A stretch of DNA of 46,395 nucleotides from Zetaproteobacteria bacterium. GTDB taxonomy: Bacteria > Pseudomonadota > Zetaproteobacteria > Mariprofundales > Mariprofundaceae. Where the stretch lies: the NCBI GenBank assembly GCA_003695905.1, contig RFGS01000095.1:1-46395 (forward strand). The letters are read 5' to 3'. Each line of letters begins with the position of its first letter. The first letter of the stretch is position 1. The notes beneath the pieces are model-generated. The model did not search any database, was not told the origin of the DNA, and saw only the letters and a program-made list of their open reading frames with translations. Shown in pieces: positions 1 to 10,042 of this stretch. A program made the position numbers and the translations under genes.

Positions 1-1095
1 ATTGTGCATGATTTTCGCAACATCCTCACCTCCATCATCGGACAGGCGGAGATCCTTCAGATGGAAACCGAGAATGAACGTATACGCTCGGAGCTACAGG
101 CCATCATCGAATCCGGGGAACGCGGGGCAACCATCGTCTCACACCTTCTCGCGCTGGCCAAAAAGGTCGAACAGACAAAAAGCCAGCGACTAGCACCCCA
201 GCATCAGGCTGTTCTCGAACGCCTGATCGGGCTTGTCCGATTTCAATTGCCACCCCAGATCAGGCTGCGCCATGTCATTGAGGAACATCTCCCTGCGGTT
301 GAGCTGAATGTCGTTGAAATGGAACAGATCCTGCTAAACTTAGTTTCTAATGCTGCTCATGCCATTGAAGGAGATGGCGAGATCGATCTCTACATCCGAA
401 CAGAGCAGGGAGCGGATGGACAATCATACCTGACCATCCGGGTCAGGGACACCGGCAAGGGCATTCCCGAAGATCAACTGAACCAGGTCACTCGGCCTTT
501 CTGGACTTCTCGGGAGAAAGAGGGGGGAACAGGACTGGGCCTCACTATGGTGCAACGCATCGTCAAGCGACACCATGGACAATTGGATATCGCATCAAGC
601 TTGGGGAAGGGGACGACAGTCACCATCAAGATCCCGGCGACAGTCCAAGCCGACGACAACTGGCCGACATTCGGCGCGCCGGCCTTGCACGCTGAAACAC
701 ACACCATGAAGCCAGCCAGGATTCTTCTGGTGGACGATGCGGAGGAGGTACTTCGCATTCATCAGGCACTGATCTCACGCATGGGACATGCGGTGACACC
801 GGCCACAGATGGAAAGAAGGCACTCGATCTGTTGAGAAGCAGCAAAGCCCCATTCAACTTGGTGGTGACGGACTATCGCATGCCTGAACTGGACGGCCTT
901 GGCCTGCTGGAGGAAATCCGCCGCAGCATGCCAAACCTTCCCGTCATCATGATCACGGCCTATGGAGAGGATGAACGCCTGAAGAAAGCACGGGAGCTGG
1001 ACGCAATGCTGCTGAACAAGCCGGTCAACTTTCACAATCTGGAACAGGCCATCCAGCAGGCGCTCACTCCTATCCGATCAGCTCAGAAGCCCTGA
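1..1095 (+). CDS. Hybrid sensor histidine kinase with C-terminal receiver domain (5' truncated by window edge)
   Basis: Reading frame open from base 1 (IVHDFRNILTSIIGQAE = H-box), N box LNLVSNAAHAI, G boxes DTGKGIP and GGTGLGL, then receiver domain ILLVDDAEE...VVTDYRMPELDG...NKP. ORF track starts at GTG 4 but the gene clearly begins upstream. Confidence 0.9.
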   Translation: MVHDFRNILTSIIGQAEILQMETENERIRSELQAIIESGERGATIVSHLLALAKKVEQTKSQRLAPQHQAVLERLIGLVRFQLPPQIRLRHVIEEHLPAVELNVVEMEQILLNLVSNAAHAIEGDGEIDLYIRTEQGADGQSYLTIRVRDTGKGIPEDQLNQVTRPFWTSREKEGGTGLGLTMVQRIVKRHHGQLDIASSLGKGTTVTIKIPATVQADDNWPTFGAPALHAETHTMKPARILLVDDAEEVLRIHQALISRMGHAVTPATDGKKALDLLRSSKAPFNLVVTDYRMPELDGLGLLEEIRRSMPNLPVIMITAYGEDERLKKARELDAMLLNKPVNFHNLEQAIQQALTPIRSAQKP

Positions 1096-1849
1096 AATCG
1101 GCATACACGGCATCGGTAAAATACAATCCCTGCGCCGGGGCCGTCGCCGCCCCACGAGTCCGGTCCCTACTTGCCAGCAACTCGGCAAAATTCCCGGGCG
1201 AGCGCTTTCCAAGACCCACCTCGACCAGATTGCCCACGAGATTGCGCACCATACGATACAGAAAGGCATCGGCCCGAACCTCGATACGAATGCAATAACC
1301 TTCCCGGTCAATCCGAATATCCCTGATTTCACGCACAGGACTGTGGGCCTGGCATCCGCTGGCACGCAATGCACTGAAATCATGACGCCCAAGGGCATAC
1401 CGGGAAGCCTCATACATGGCATCAATGTCCAATGCTCGCGGCATCCACCAATGGCGCCAGCGATCAAGAGCCGAAAGGGTTGTGCGATTCCAGATCTGAT
1501 AGCAGTAGGCCCGTTCCAGACAATCGAAACGGGCATGAAAATCCGCTGCCACCTTCTTCAGACCAATCACTCGAACCGTGGGGGGGAGATGTGCATTGAG
1601 GCCATGAAGATAGGCGCGAGGCGCACGATGCCATCGTTCAGCGCTGACATCCGCATGGACCAGCATGGCCCTTGCATGAACACCTGCATCTGTACGCCCC
1701 GCTGTCATCAGTTCGCGCCGACAACCATCAATGGCAGCCAAAGCGCTCTCAAGCGTCTGTTGTACCGAAGGTGCATTCGGCTGACGCTGCCAGCCGCTGA
1801 AGGCATGACCATCAAACTCGATCACCAGCGCAATCCTTTGGAGATTCAT
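1070..1849 (-). CDS. truA: tRNA pseudouridine synthase A
   Basis: MNLQRIALVIEFDGHAFSGWQRQ...GRTDAGVHA...FRASGCQA...FLYRMVRNLVGNLVEVG motifs; start trimmed from the 309-aa ORF to ATG at 1849. Confidence 0.95.
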   Translation of the reverse strand: MNLQRIALVIEFDGHAFSGWQRQPNAPSVQQTLESALAAIDGCRRELMTAGRTDAGVHARAMLVHADVSAERWHRAPRAYLHGLNAHLPPTVRVIGLKKVAADFHARFDCLERAYCYQIWNRTTLSALDRWRHWWMPRALDIDAMYEASRYALGRHDFSALRASGCQAHSPVREIRDIRIDREGYCIRIEVRADAFLYRMVRNLVGNLVEVGLGKRSPGNFAELLASRDRTRGAATAPAQGLYFTDAVYADFRASELIG

Positions 1850-2538
1850 GTATACCATCCCACAGCGAGAAATGAAATGACAAACAGCCACCACCATGCA
1901 GCGGGCAGGGCCGGCACCGTTTCTCGGGAGCCGGACCAGACTTCCGCCTGTCTGCCCCAGCGCAGCCATAACGCTTCCGCATGCCGCCGGCCCAGCCACA
2001 GGGAACGACTGATTCCCGACTCAAGAAGATACGGCCAGACTTGCCAGCCCTTTCTGCCACAACGGCTTTCCTGCAGACCGCGCAGAACCTGAAGGATGCT
2101 TGCTCGCAACGGAAACAACAGCACCAGATAGGGATAGACCCTGGATCCCACGCCCGGCAAGCGGGCTATGGCGTGCAACCATTGTGATGCCGGCCAGAAA
2201 CGTCCAACGCAAAGTCCTGCAAAATAAAATTGCACCAGATGCAGAGCAAGGTAACAACCTTGCAGCAGACCTTCGCGGGTCAGATGAACATGTGCTCCGC
2301 CAAGTAGGATCTCTCCAGGGGTGGCCAAGCCGTGAACGGCGATGATCGGCAGCACAAGCCAACGGAGCACTTTTACAGCCCGCATCAACGTGCGCACATG
2401 ACGCTCGATCAGTGCAATCAACACCCCCGAAAGCATGATGACCAACAGCATGCCCCAGATGCTCAACGGATACATGATCAGGACAAGGATCTGAGTGGCC
2501 ACGATGAGCCGTCCCGTTTTGTGCAAAAGAAGATTCAT
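1846..2538 (-). CDS. Integral membrane protein, EcfT/CbiQ-like (energy-coupling factor transporter T component-like)
   Basis: Hydrophobic multi-span protein; HLTREGLLQGCYLALHLVQFYFAGL and LGRRHAEALWLRW resemble EcfT/CbiQ segments; ATGA overlap with truA. Confidence 0.55.
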   Translation of the reverse strand: MNLLLHKTGRLIVATQILVLIMYPLSIWGMLLVIMLSGVLIALIERHVRTLMRAVKVLRWLVLPIIAVHGLATPGEILLGGAHVHLTREGLLQGCYLALHLVQFYFAGLCVGRFWPASQWLHAIARLPGVGSRVYPYLVLLFPLRASILQVLRGLQESRCGRKGWQVWPYLLESGISRSLWLGRRHAEALWLRWGRQAEVWSGSRETVPALPAAWWWLFVISFLAVGWYT

Positions 2539-2548
2539 GCGGATGAGG

Positions 2549-4948
2549 TTACTTTTCCTCCCTCCCATTCCCTTCTTCCTCATCCAGTTGCCGAAGCAGA
2601 TCATCCAGCCTCTTCGCATCATCCCCGTTTCCATCTGCAGCATGCTCATCGGCATCCGCAGACGATGTCTGCGGACCGGAATCCGCCGGCTTGCCGTCCT
2701 CATCTGCCGCTGAAAAATCGAAAACGAGCGATTCCTCTCCTGCCAGTTCGCTCAGCCGGGAAGGTGTGAGAGCAGCAGGTCGAACATCTTCTGCCTCGGG
2801 ATCGAAACCGGAAAGGTCGAAATCAAGCGCCTGCTCCTCCTCCTTGGATTCTCCTTCTTCATCGGCTGAAAACACTTCTTCCGGGGATGCCTTGGATTCG
2901 TCCGTCGGGATAGCATCCGGCGACAACTCAGTCTCACTATCCCTGACATCACCAGCAGACACCAACGCGTCCCCGGCATCCTCCCGGGCTTCCATATTGG
3001 CTTCTGGCGCAGACCTGCCCCCCTTGCCATGTGCTGCGGAATCCTCTGGAACCTTCAGATCAAGCTCGCGCAAGGCTTCAAGAAAACGGCCATGTTCTTC
3101 CGGCGGCAACACGGCAAGCCCCTCCCTGATGCTTGCCTGCATGGCTTTTTCATCGCCCAGAAAACTGAGCACCAGCGCCTTCTTGACATGAGCCTCCAGT
3201 CGCTGTGGATCAAGTTTCAGGGCCTGTTCAACCATTTTCAGGGCCTCGTTCTCCATGCCGTAGCGAAGATAGACATCGGCCTCTGCCAGATGATCCACTT
3301 CGCTCTCCTGGGCCTCTTCATGCTTGGCCAGTTCCTGGGCTTGTTTTTCGGACGCTGCTGGGTGTTCGACGTCCGCCGTGGCATCGGCTGCATCATCGGA
3401 ATCAGGTGAGCGGTCATCCACCGATGCCACGGTCTTCCTCTCGGATTCGCTTCCAAACGCCGTTGGTTCGACAGCAGGGTATGAAGCTGTTGGCGGTGGC
3501 ACAACGGTTTGATGAATAGAAGAAGAACGCAACGAATCGACGGGTTCATTCCCGGTAGAGAACACCTGAGGCTGCTGTAGCGCGGCTGCTCGACCTCGGC
3601 GTAACAACACAAGCAAGCCCACCAGCATGACAAGAATCACGGCTGCAATACCCGTCAAAATCCATTGCAGCATCATCTCATCCCGTTCTCTCTGTTGCTG
3701 CATGATTGTCAATTGCACCTGCAACTGTTGTAACTGCAATTGCACCGATTTGAGGGCCTGATTGTCGATGACTGGCGCCTGTTGGAGTGCTATTTCCTCA
3801 TCAGGAGAACCTTGACCCGCACCCTGCGCCACTGGCTCTGCTGCAGGTGCCACCTGCAGCTCGTCCTGGTGTGGCGTTTCACTTGTCGGCCCACCTGCTC
3901 TTGTCGATGCCTCCGAACTCTCGGGCAGCGAAGACCCCATGACGGAAGACTCGGACACTTTTTCTTCGGCCGGCATGCTCTTAGAACTCGCTTCTACCGG
4001 CAGGGTCTTCCGCGACGTGGGCATCTGCCCGGCCTTAGAGACCGGCTCGGCCACAGCCGCTCCCATACGAATGCGTGGCTTATAGCGCTCTTCCTGGGCA
4101 CGCTTCTCCTCCGCAGCCTTGCGGGAATGCTTGACCATCTCCTTCCAGCGTCGCAGATGCTCATCAAAGATCCGGCTGGCTTCCCTAGGTGAATGGCGCT
4201 CAACCTCTGCAGCCGTGGGAACCTTCAGCATGCTGCCGGCCCTCAGCAGATTAAAATTGTCAGCAGCAAACTTGTCCCGGTTCTTCTCGAAAAGCGCAAC
4301 GACGACCTGGGCCAGGGTGTATCGGTCATCGATGCGCAGCCGCTGCGCAATCGTGGACAACATATCCCCCCTGACAATGGGGCCGTAAACCGCGGCGCGA
4401 GCCCAACCATCATAAGGCTTGAATGTGCCATCCTTCTTCATCACCGGTGCCTCGGACTTACCCACTGGAGAGGACGATACAGCAGGCTGCACAGCGACCT
4501 TGCCCTGCTCTGCCTGCTGGCTGGCAGCCGGTGCAGGATGAAGGGTATCAGCCAGCTCCAGAAACACCGGAAACTTCTTGAACTGGGTCAAATGATCGTG
4601 CGTGATGCGTATGATCAGATTGAAAAAACCCGTCCGGATGGGCGTGCTCGATGTGACCTCCAGATAAGGCCCTTGATCGGTTTTCAACCTCAGCTGAAGT
4701 TGCTTGACAACAGGATCCCGGTAGACCTCGAGGATCCGGTAATCGGATGCATCGGCTATACCAGCCTCCAGCGAGGAGCTACGTTCTCCAGCCGAAAGCA
4801 ACACCGGAATGCGTGCAAAGAAAGGCTCTCCCAGATGACTGGCCACCTCGATCTTTCCCAGCGAAGCCGCATGGGCAGAAGAGTGCATGAGTAGAAACAG
4901 CACTGCTCCTGCTATAAGGATCCGAAACCGGGGCCTCAGAAACGTAAT
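2549..4948 (-). CDS. fimV: FimV-family pilus assembly / polar LysM-TPR protein; start codon uncertain (ATT 4948, CTG 4939 or GTG 4903)
   Basis: N-terminus SLGKIEVASHLGEPFFARIPV typical of FimV; LysM-like segment YGPIVRGDMLSTIAQRL; TM segment; acidic TPR-like C-terminus ending LDDLLRQLDEEEGN. Signal peptide is only complete when translated from upstream of the GTG at 4903. Confidence 0.9.
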   Translation of the reverse strand: MTFLRPRFRILIAGAVLFLLMHSSAHAASLGKIEVASHLGEPFFARIPVLLSAGERSSSLEAGIADASDYRILEVYRDPVVKQLQLRLKTDQGPYLEVTSSTPIRTGFFNLIIRITHDHLTQFKKFPVFLELADTLHPAPAASQQAEQGKVAVQPAVSSSPVGKSEAPVMKKDGTFKPYDGWARAAVYGPIVRGDMLSTIAQRLRIDDRYTLAQVVVALFEKNRDKFAADNFNLLRAGSMLKVPTAAEVERHSPREASRIFDEHLRRWKEMVKHSRKAAEEKRAQEERYKPRIRMGAAVAEPVSKAGQMPTSRKTLPVEASSKSMPAEEKVSESSVMGSSLPESSEASTRAGGPTSETPHQDELQVAPAAEPVAQGAGQGSPDEEIALQQAPVIDNQALKSVQLQLQQLQVQLTIMQQQRERDEMMLQWILTGIAAVILVMLVGLLVLLRRGRAAALQQPQVFSTGNEPVDSLRSSSIHQTVVPPPTASYPAVEPTAFGSESERKTVASVDDRSPDSDDAADATADVEHPAASEKQAQELAKHEEAQESEVDHLAEADVYLRYGMENEALKMVEQALKLDPQRLEAHVKKALVLSFLGDEKAMQASIREGLAVLPPEEHGRFLEALRELDLKVPEDSAAHGKGGRSAPEANMEAREDAGDALVSAGDVRDSETELSPDAIPTDESKASPEEVFSADEEGESKEEEQALDFDLSGFDPEAEDVRPAALTPSRLSELAGEESLVFDFSAADEDGKPADSGPQTSSADADEHAADGNGDDAKRLDDLLRQLDEEEGNGREEK

Positions 4949-4961
4949 CGTTACCTCCCTC

Positions 4962-5990
4962 TCATCGAATCAGCATCTCGGCAATCTGTACCGCATTCAA
5001 CGCCGCACCCTTACGCACGTTATCAGCCACGACCCACATCTGCAACGAATTGGGATGCGATGGATCATCGCGCAGACGTCCAACCCAGACATAATCCGTT
5101 CCCGCGGCTTCACTGGGCATGGGGTAATCCTCGCCCTGCGGATCATCCACGACGCAAATACCCTCGGCCTCGGCCAAGATCTCTCTGGCCTTCGCTGCCG
5201 GCAGCGGCGCCTCGAAGGTCACATTGATAGACTCGGAATGACCATAGAACACTGGCACACGAACGGTCGTCGCGGTGACGGCAATGTTCGGATCAAGAAT
5301 CTTGCGTGTCTCATCCATCATCTTTCGCTCTTCTTTCGTGTAGCCATCATCCATGAACACATCGATGTGAGGAATCACGTTGAACGCAATGCGAGCCGGA
5401 AATACATCCGATTCGGCCTGACGTGCATTGAGCAGATCGGCCGTCTGACGCGCCAACTCATCCATGCCCTTGCCCCCGGCGCCCGAAACGGCCTGATAGG
5501 TAGATACGACAACCCGCCGGATGGGAACGACATCATGCAGGGGCTTGAGCGCAACAACCATCTGGATCGTTGAGCAGTTCGGGTTGGCAATGATCCTGTT
5601 ATGCCGGGCCATCTCCAGGGCATCGGGGTTCACTTCGGGCACGATGAGAGCAACATCAGGGTCCATGCGCCAGGCACTTGAATTGTCGATGACATAGCAG
5701 CCCGCATCGGCAAAGCGGGGTGCATGCGCCAACGAGGTTCCCCCACCCGCAGAAAACAGCGCAATGTCCCACCCCTCGGGATTGAAGTGCTCAAGATCCT
5801 GGACGACATATTCCTTATTGTTGAACTCAATCCTGGAACCCGCACTGCGACTGGAGGCGACAGGAGCTAGATCAGCAACGGGGAAACTCCGTTCCTCGAG
5901 GATTTCCAGCATTGTACGCCCGACTGCGCCTGTGGCCCCCACCACGACAACATTGTAAGCATCCTTTTCCGGCAGAAAGCGTTCGCCCAT
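4962..5990 (-). CDS. asd: Aspartate-semialdehyde dehydrogenase
   Basis: YNVVVVGATGAVGRTMLEILEERSFP, FSAGGGTSLAHAP, IANPNCSTIQMVVALKPLHD; start trimmed to MGERFLPEKDAYNVV. Confidence 0.96.
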   Translation of the reverse strand: MGERFLPEKDAYNVVVVGATGAVGRTMLEILEERSFPVADLAPVASSRSAGSRIEFNNKEYVVQDLEHFNPEGWDIALFSAGGGTSLAHAPRFADAGCYVIDNSSAWRMDPDVALIVPEVNPDALEMARHNRIIANPNCSTIQMVVALKPLHDVVPIRRVVVSTYQAVSGAGGKGMDELARQTADLLNARQAESDVFPARIAFNVIPHIDVFMDDGYTKEERKMMDETRKILDPNIAVTATTVRVPVFYGHSESINVTFEAPLPAAKAREILAEAEGICVVDDPQGEDYPMPSEAAGTDYVWVGRLRDDPSHPNSLQMWVVADNVRKGAALNAVQIAEMLIR

Positions 5991-5994
5991 GGTA

Positions 5995-7080
5995 TCACTC
6001 CCCCAACATCCTGAGTCGTTGCACAACCGCATCTCCCATCGCCGAGCAGCTCACAGCTTGCTCCCCATGAAAGGCGAGATCGGCCGTGCGCAAGCCATCA
6101 TCCAGAACCAGCTCGACTGCCCGTTCCACCTTATCGGCCAGATCGGCCCGAGCAAGCGAATAGCGCAGCATCATCGCCACTGAGAGAATGGTCGCCAAAG
6201 GATTCGCGCGATTCTGTCCGGCGATATCCGGAGCCGAGCCATGAATGGGCTCGTACATGGCATGACGCTCACCGATCGAGGCCGAGGGAAGCATGCCAAT
6301 CGATCCCGTCAGCATGGAGGCCTCATCAGACAGAATATCCCCAAACAGGTTCCCTGTCACAATGACATCAAACTGCCTGGGATGACGAATCAATTGCATG
6401 GCTGCGTTGTCCACGTACATGTGTTCGAGCACGACATCGGAAAACTCCCGCTCATGCACCTCCGTAACAACCTCACGCCATAGCTCGGAGACCTCAAGCA
6501 CATTGGCCTTCTCCACGCTACAGACCCTTCCCTTGCGCAAGCGGGCCGCCTCGAAAGCCTTTCGCGCAATGCGTTGCACCTCGCTTTCCCCATAAACCAT
6601 GGTATTGAACGCACGCCGTTCTTGGCCATCGTGTTCCCAGCCGCGCGGCTGGCCAAAATAGATGCCACCGACAAGCTCTCGCACGACCAGAATGTCAACG
6701 CCCTCGATAACCTCCGGCTTCAGCGTCGATGCATCAAGAAGTTGCTGGTGCACCTTTGCAGGACGATAATTGGCAAAAAGTCCAAGATCCTCGCGAATGC
6801 GGAGCAGCCCTGCCTCCGGTCTCAGCGGCTTATCCAGAGGCTCCCATTTGGGGCCACCGACAGCCCCCAGCAGAACAGCATCAGCCGCCTTGGCAAGTCG
6901 TTGCGTTTGTTCGGGATAGGGATCCTGCGCCCCATCGAAGCCAGCGCCACCGATCAATCCTTCCTCACATTCTGCGCCGAGACCAAAGGATTCGTTCAAC
7001 TCATCAATAACCTTGACGGCCTCGCGCACGATTTCAGGGCCTATGCCATCTCCTGGCAACACTGCTATCTTTACCGTCAT
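5995..7080 (-). CDS. leuB: 3-isopropylmalate dehydrogenase
   Basis: [60 protein letters not shown]. Confidence 0.97.
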   Translation of the reverse strand: MTVKIAVLPGDGIGPEIVREAVKVIDELNESFGLGAECEEGLIGGAGFDGAQDPYPEQTQRLAKAADAVLLGAVGGPKWEPLDKPLRPEAGLLRIREDLGLFANYRPAKVHQQLLDASTLKPEVIEGVDILVVRELVGGIYFGQPRGWEHDGQERRAFNTMVYGESEVQRIARKAFEAARLRKGRVCSVEKANVLEVSELWREVVTEVHEREFSDVVLEHMYVDNAAMQLIRHPRQFDVIVTGNLFGDILSDEASMLTGSIGMLPSASIGERHAMYEPIHGSAPDIAGQNRANPLATILSVAMMLRYSLARADLADKVERAVELVLDDGLRTADLAFHGEQAVSCSAMGDAVVQRLRMLGE

Positions 7081-7541
7081 GATTGCTCCTTCTTTCCCAC
7101 TGCGGTCTTCACCGCAGCCAAAAATTCATCCACATCCTTGAATTCGCGATAAACGGAGGCAAAGCGCACATAGGCGACACCATCCAGACGGCGTAGCTGC
7201 TCCATCACGAAATCACCGATGATAGAGGCCGGCACCTCACTCTCGCCAAGTTCCTGAACAGCCCGCAACACTGCATTGACGCCGGCCTCAAGCTGCTCAG
7301 CGGAAACAGGGCGTTTTTCGAGCGCCTTTTGCATGCCCCGATGAATTTTCGACACATCGAACGCCTGTCGGGTTCCATCCTTCTTGACCACGAGCGGCAA
7401 TCGCAGCGCTGCTCTTTCCAGCGTCGTGAAGCGCTTGCCGCAGGATGCGCACGCTCTCCTTCTGCGCACCACCGCTCCGTCATCAACAACCCTGGAGTCG
7501 ATGACGCGGGTGTCCTCGTGGGCGCAGAATGGACAATGCAT
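7077..7541 (-). CDS. nrdR: Transcriptional repressor NrdR (Zn-ribbon/ATP-cone)
   Basis: [45 protein letters not shown]-cone; ATGA overlap with leuB. Confidence 0.97.
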   Translation of the reverse strand: MHCPFCAHEDTRVIDSRVVDDGAVVRRRRACASCGKRFTTLERAALRLPLVVKKDGTRQAFDVSKIHRGMQKALEKRPVSAEQLEAGVNAVLRAVQELGESEVPASIIGDFVMEQLRRLDGVAYVRFASVYREFKDVDEFLAAVKTAVGKKEQS

Positions 7542-7558
7542 CGCCGTCGTTCCACCGA

Positions 7559-8824
7559 TTAAGAAAGATACTCGTAGACAGGGAAGCGGTTGGTAAGCTT
7601 GTGCACCTCCTGTCGGACCTGTTCCAGCACCGTAGCATCCTCGGGCGCATGTAGAACGCGCAGGATCAACTCACCGATCAGGCGGGATTCAGCTTCCTTC
7701 ATGCCCCGTGAAGTGATCACGGAAGTGCCGATGCGAATGCCGCTGGTAATGAACGGTGAGGCCGGATCAAACGGAATCGTGTTCTTGTTCACTGTGATGC
7801 CGGCCTGCTCCAATGCCTCCTCGGCCTGCTTGCCGGTCAGTCCCTGCGGCCTGAGGTCGACACGGAACATATGACAATCGGTACCGCCGGAAACGATGCG
7901 CAGGCCGTTTTCGGCGAGCGTTGCAGCCAGCGTCCTCGCATTACGCACGACCTGATGCTGATCTTCGCGGAAATCATCCCTGAGCGCCTCGCCAAAAGCC
8001 ACGGCCTTCGCCGCAATCACATGCATCAGCGGTCCACCCTGGATGCCCGGGAAAATCCGCGAGTTGATCTTCTTGGCCAGCTCTTCGTCATCGGTCATGA
8101 TCATACCGCCGCGGGGGCCACGCAGGGTCTTGTGCGTCGTCGTGGTAATCACATGAGCATGGCCCACGGGACTTGGATAAACCCCGGCCGCAATCAGACC
8201 CGCATAATGCGCCATGTCCACCATCAGAATGGCACCAATGGAATCGGCGATCTTGCGCATGCGTGCAAAGTCGATATGCCGCTCATAGGCCGATGCACCA
8301 CCGATGATGAGCTTGGGACGATGGATCTCGGCCATTTTCTGCATCACATCGTAATCGATGAGCTCGTTGTCCTCGCGTACGCCGTAAGCGACGACGTTAT
8401 ACAGCCGCCCCGAAAAATTCACAGGGCTCCCATGTGTAAGATGCCCACCATGGGAAAGATCCATGCCCATAATCGTGTCTCCTGGCTTGAGCAGCGCCAT
8501 GTACACAGCCATATTGGCCTGCGAACCGGAATGAGGCTGCACATTGACGTGCGTAACGCCAAAAAGTTCCCGCGCGCGCTCCTGGGCCAAGCGCTCGACC
8601 TTGTCCACATGTTCGCAACCGCCGTAATAGCGCCTTCCCGGATATCCTTCCGCATACTTGTTGGTCATCACCGACCCCTGGGCTTCCATGACAGCCCGTG
8701 AAACGATGTTTTCACTGGCAATCAGCTCCAGGGTATGACGCTGGCGCCCAAGCTCCGCAGCTATGGCATCTGCCACGGCCGCATCGGCCAAAGGCGCATT
8801 AAAAAAGCGATCACGATCCGACAT
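7559..8824 (-). CDS. glyA: Serine hydroxymethyltransferase
   Basis: [57 protein letters not shown]; start trimmed to MSDRDRFF with SD CAGGAG. Confidence 0.97.
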   Translation of the reverse strand: MSDRDRFFNAPLADAAVADAIAAELGRQRHTLELIASENIVSRAVMEAQGSVMTNKYAEGYPGRRYYGGCEHVDKVERLAQERARELFGVTHVNVQPHSGSQANMAVYMALLKPGDTIMGMDLSHGGHLTHGSPVNFSGRLYNVVAYGVREDNELIDYDVMQKMAEIHRPKLIIGGASAYERHIDFARMRKIADSIGAILMVDMAHYAGLIAAGVYPSPVGHAHVITTTTHKTLRGPRGGMIMTDDEELAKKINSRIFPGIQGGPLMHVIAAKAVAFGEALRDDFREDQHQVVRNARTLAATLAENGLRIVSGGTDCHMFRVDLRPQGLTGKQAEEALEQAGITVNKNTIPFDPASPFITSGIRIGTSVITSRGMKEAESRLIGELILRVLHAPEDATVLEQVRQEVHKLTNRFPVYEYLS

Positions 8825-8980
8825 GAAAAACTCCTGAACATTGTAGAAACCCGCGGCGCCGGACATGCGGCGTCGTCGGCCTTATCTTTTTTTGCGACGC
8901 GCATTATGGCCAAACCAGGCACGAACGTCATCCGCTTTCGCCGACACCCCGTTCGTGAAATGGGAAACACTCAGCAGGAA

Positions 8981-9526
8981 TCAGTGTCTGTCGCGGCTCA
9001 GTTCATTGCGGTCCGTATGCACAAACCTGCGGCCATAAACCTCGATGATCGTGGTTTCCGCATAGGAGAGGCGGTCACCACCCACCTCGATCCAGTGCTC
9101 GAAACGGCATGTCCGGGCATGTTCATGCATGAATGGAGACTGGACGATACCCCATTCACCATTGCCTGCCGCCACCTGCAGGCGAACCCCATCTTCCGTA
9201 TTCTCGACATGTCCGCCGGCCAGCAGGCATACGCCGCGCGGAATCACCAGCGATTGCATGATCCTTTGGCGTTCGGCATCCCACATCCAGTAGCCGGATT
9301 CATCATGAAAAACCTTTCCATCGGACAACCTGCTGACCCGCTGACGGTATTGCACGGCAGCCAATGTTTGATGCCCCGCATTGGTCACATCCCCAATGGC
9401 GCAAAACTCGATCGTCTCCCTGTAGGGGTTATGCACTTCCCCAGCCGGTTCGGGAGCCACATCCAAGCCCGCGTCGCCTTCCCAGCGACCGATCAACAGC
9501 TCCAGTGGGCCATAATCCGTTGTCAT
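8981..9526 (-). CDS. Nitrobindin/THAP4-like heme-binding beta-barrel (FABP-like) domain protein
   Basis: LLIGRWEGDAGLD (GxWxG-type motif) near N-terminus, beta-rich, C-terminal LSYAETTIIEVYGRRFVHTDRNELSRD. Confidence 0.65.
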   Translation of the reverse strand: MTTDYGPLELLIGRWEGDAGLDVAPEPAGEVHNPYRETIEFCAIGDVTNAGHQTLAAVQYRQRVSRLSDGKVFHDESGYWMWDAERQRIMQSLVIPRGVCLLAGGHVENTEDGVRLQVAAGNGEWGIVQSPFMHEHARTCRFEHWIEVGGDRLSYAETTIIEVYGRRFVHTDRNELSRDRH

Positions 9527-9624
9527 GTCAGCCCCCTCTGCAAGATGATGATCAGACTATGACTACCGATATTCAGTCGTCAACAAAGGAAGACTTGATG
9601 ACCCATCGCTTTTCCCACGCCAAC

Positions 9625-9648
9625 AAAAAAGGCCCCTGTCGGGGCCTT
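9625..9648 (-). terminator. Rho-independent terminator downstream of rplS
   Basis: On minus strand GGCCCC-GACA-GGGGCC followed by TTTTTTG, 22 nt past the rplS stop. Confidence 0.85.
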
Positions 9649-9669
9649 CCTGCAAACGGATCAATCCGA

Positions 9670-10038
9670 TCAGAAGCGGCGTTCCCGGATACGGGCTGCC
9701 TTGCCGCGCAGCTGCCGGAGATAGTAGAGCTTGGCTCTACGCACCCGACCACGGCGGACGAGCTTGATGCTTTCCAGCATCGGCGAATGCAGCGGAAAAA
9801 TGCGCTCCACGCCCACACCATTAGAGATCTTGCGCACGGTGAACGTGCTTGAGATTCCATTGTTATGGCGGGCAATGACCACACCTTCGAAAGCCTGCAG
9901 ACGCTCTCTCTTTTCGAGCCCCTTCTTCGTCTCCTTGTAATCCACGACGCGAACGTTCACGCGAACGGTATCGCCTTCGCGAAATGCCGGAATGTCCTCG
10001 CGCAGCTGATCCCTCGTGATATCATCCAATGCACGCAT
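9670..10038 (-). CDS. rplS: 50S ribosomal protein L19
   Basis: [74 protein letters not shown]; start trimmed to [11 protein letters not shown]. Confidence 0.98.
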   Translation of the reverse strand: MRALDDITRDQLREDIPAFREGDTVRVNVRVVDYKETKKGLEKRERLQAFEGVVIARHNNGISSTFTVRKISNGVGVERIFPLHSPMLESIKLVRRGRVRRAKLYYLRQLRGKAARIRERRF

Positions 10039-10042
10039 TGCC

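Noticed and set aside
2691-3191. Ser-rich plus-strand ORF (166 aa) that looks like a secreted low-complexity protein
   Set aside because: It is the antisense of the acidic low-complexity C-terminal region of FimV.
7871-9562. Long plus-strand ORFs (276 and 275 aa) opposite glyA and the nitrobindin-like gene
   Set aside because: Antisense to well-supported genes, compositionally atypical (many His/Met/Arg), no recognisable domains; expected shadow ORFs in a GC-rich genome.
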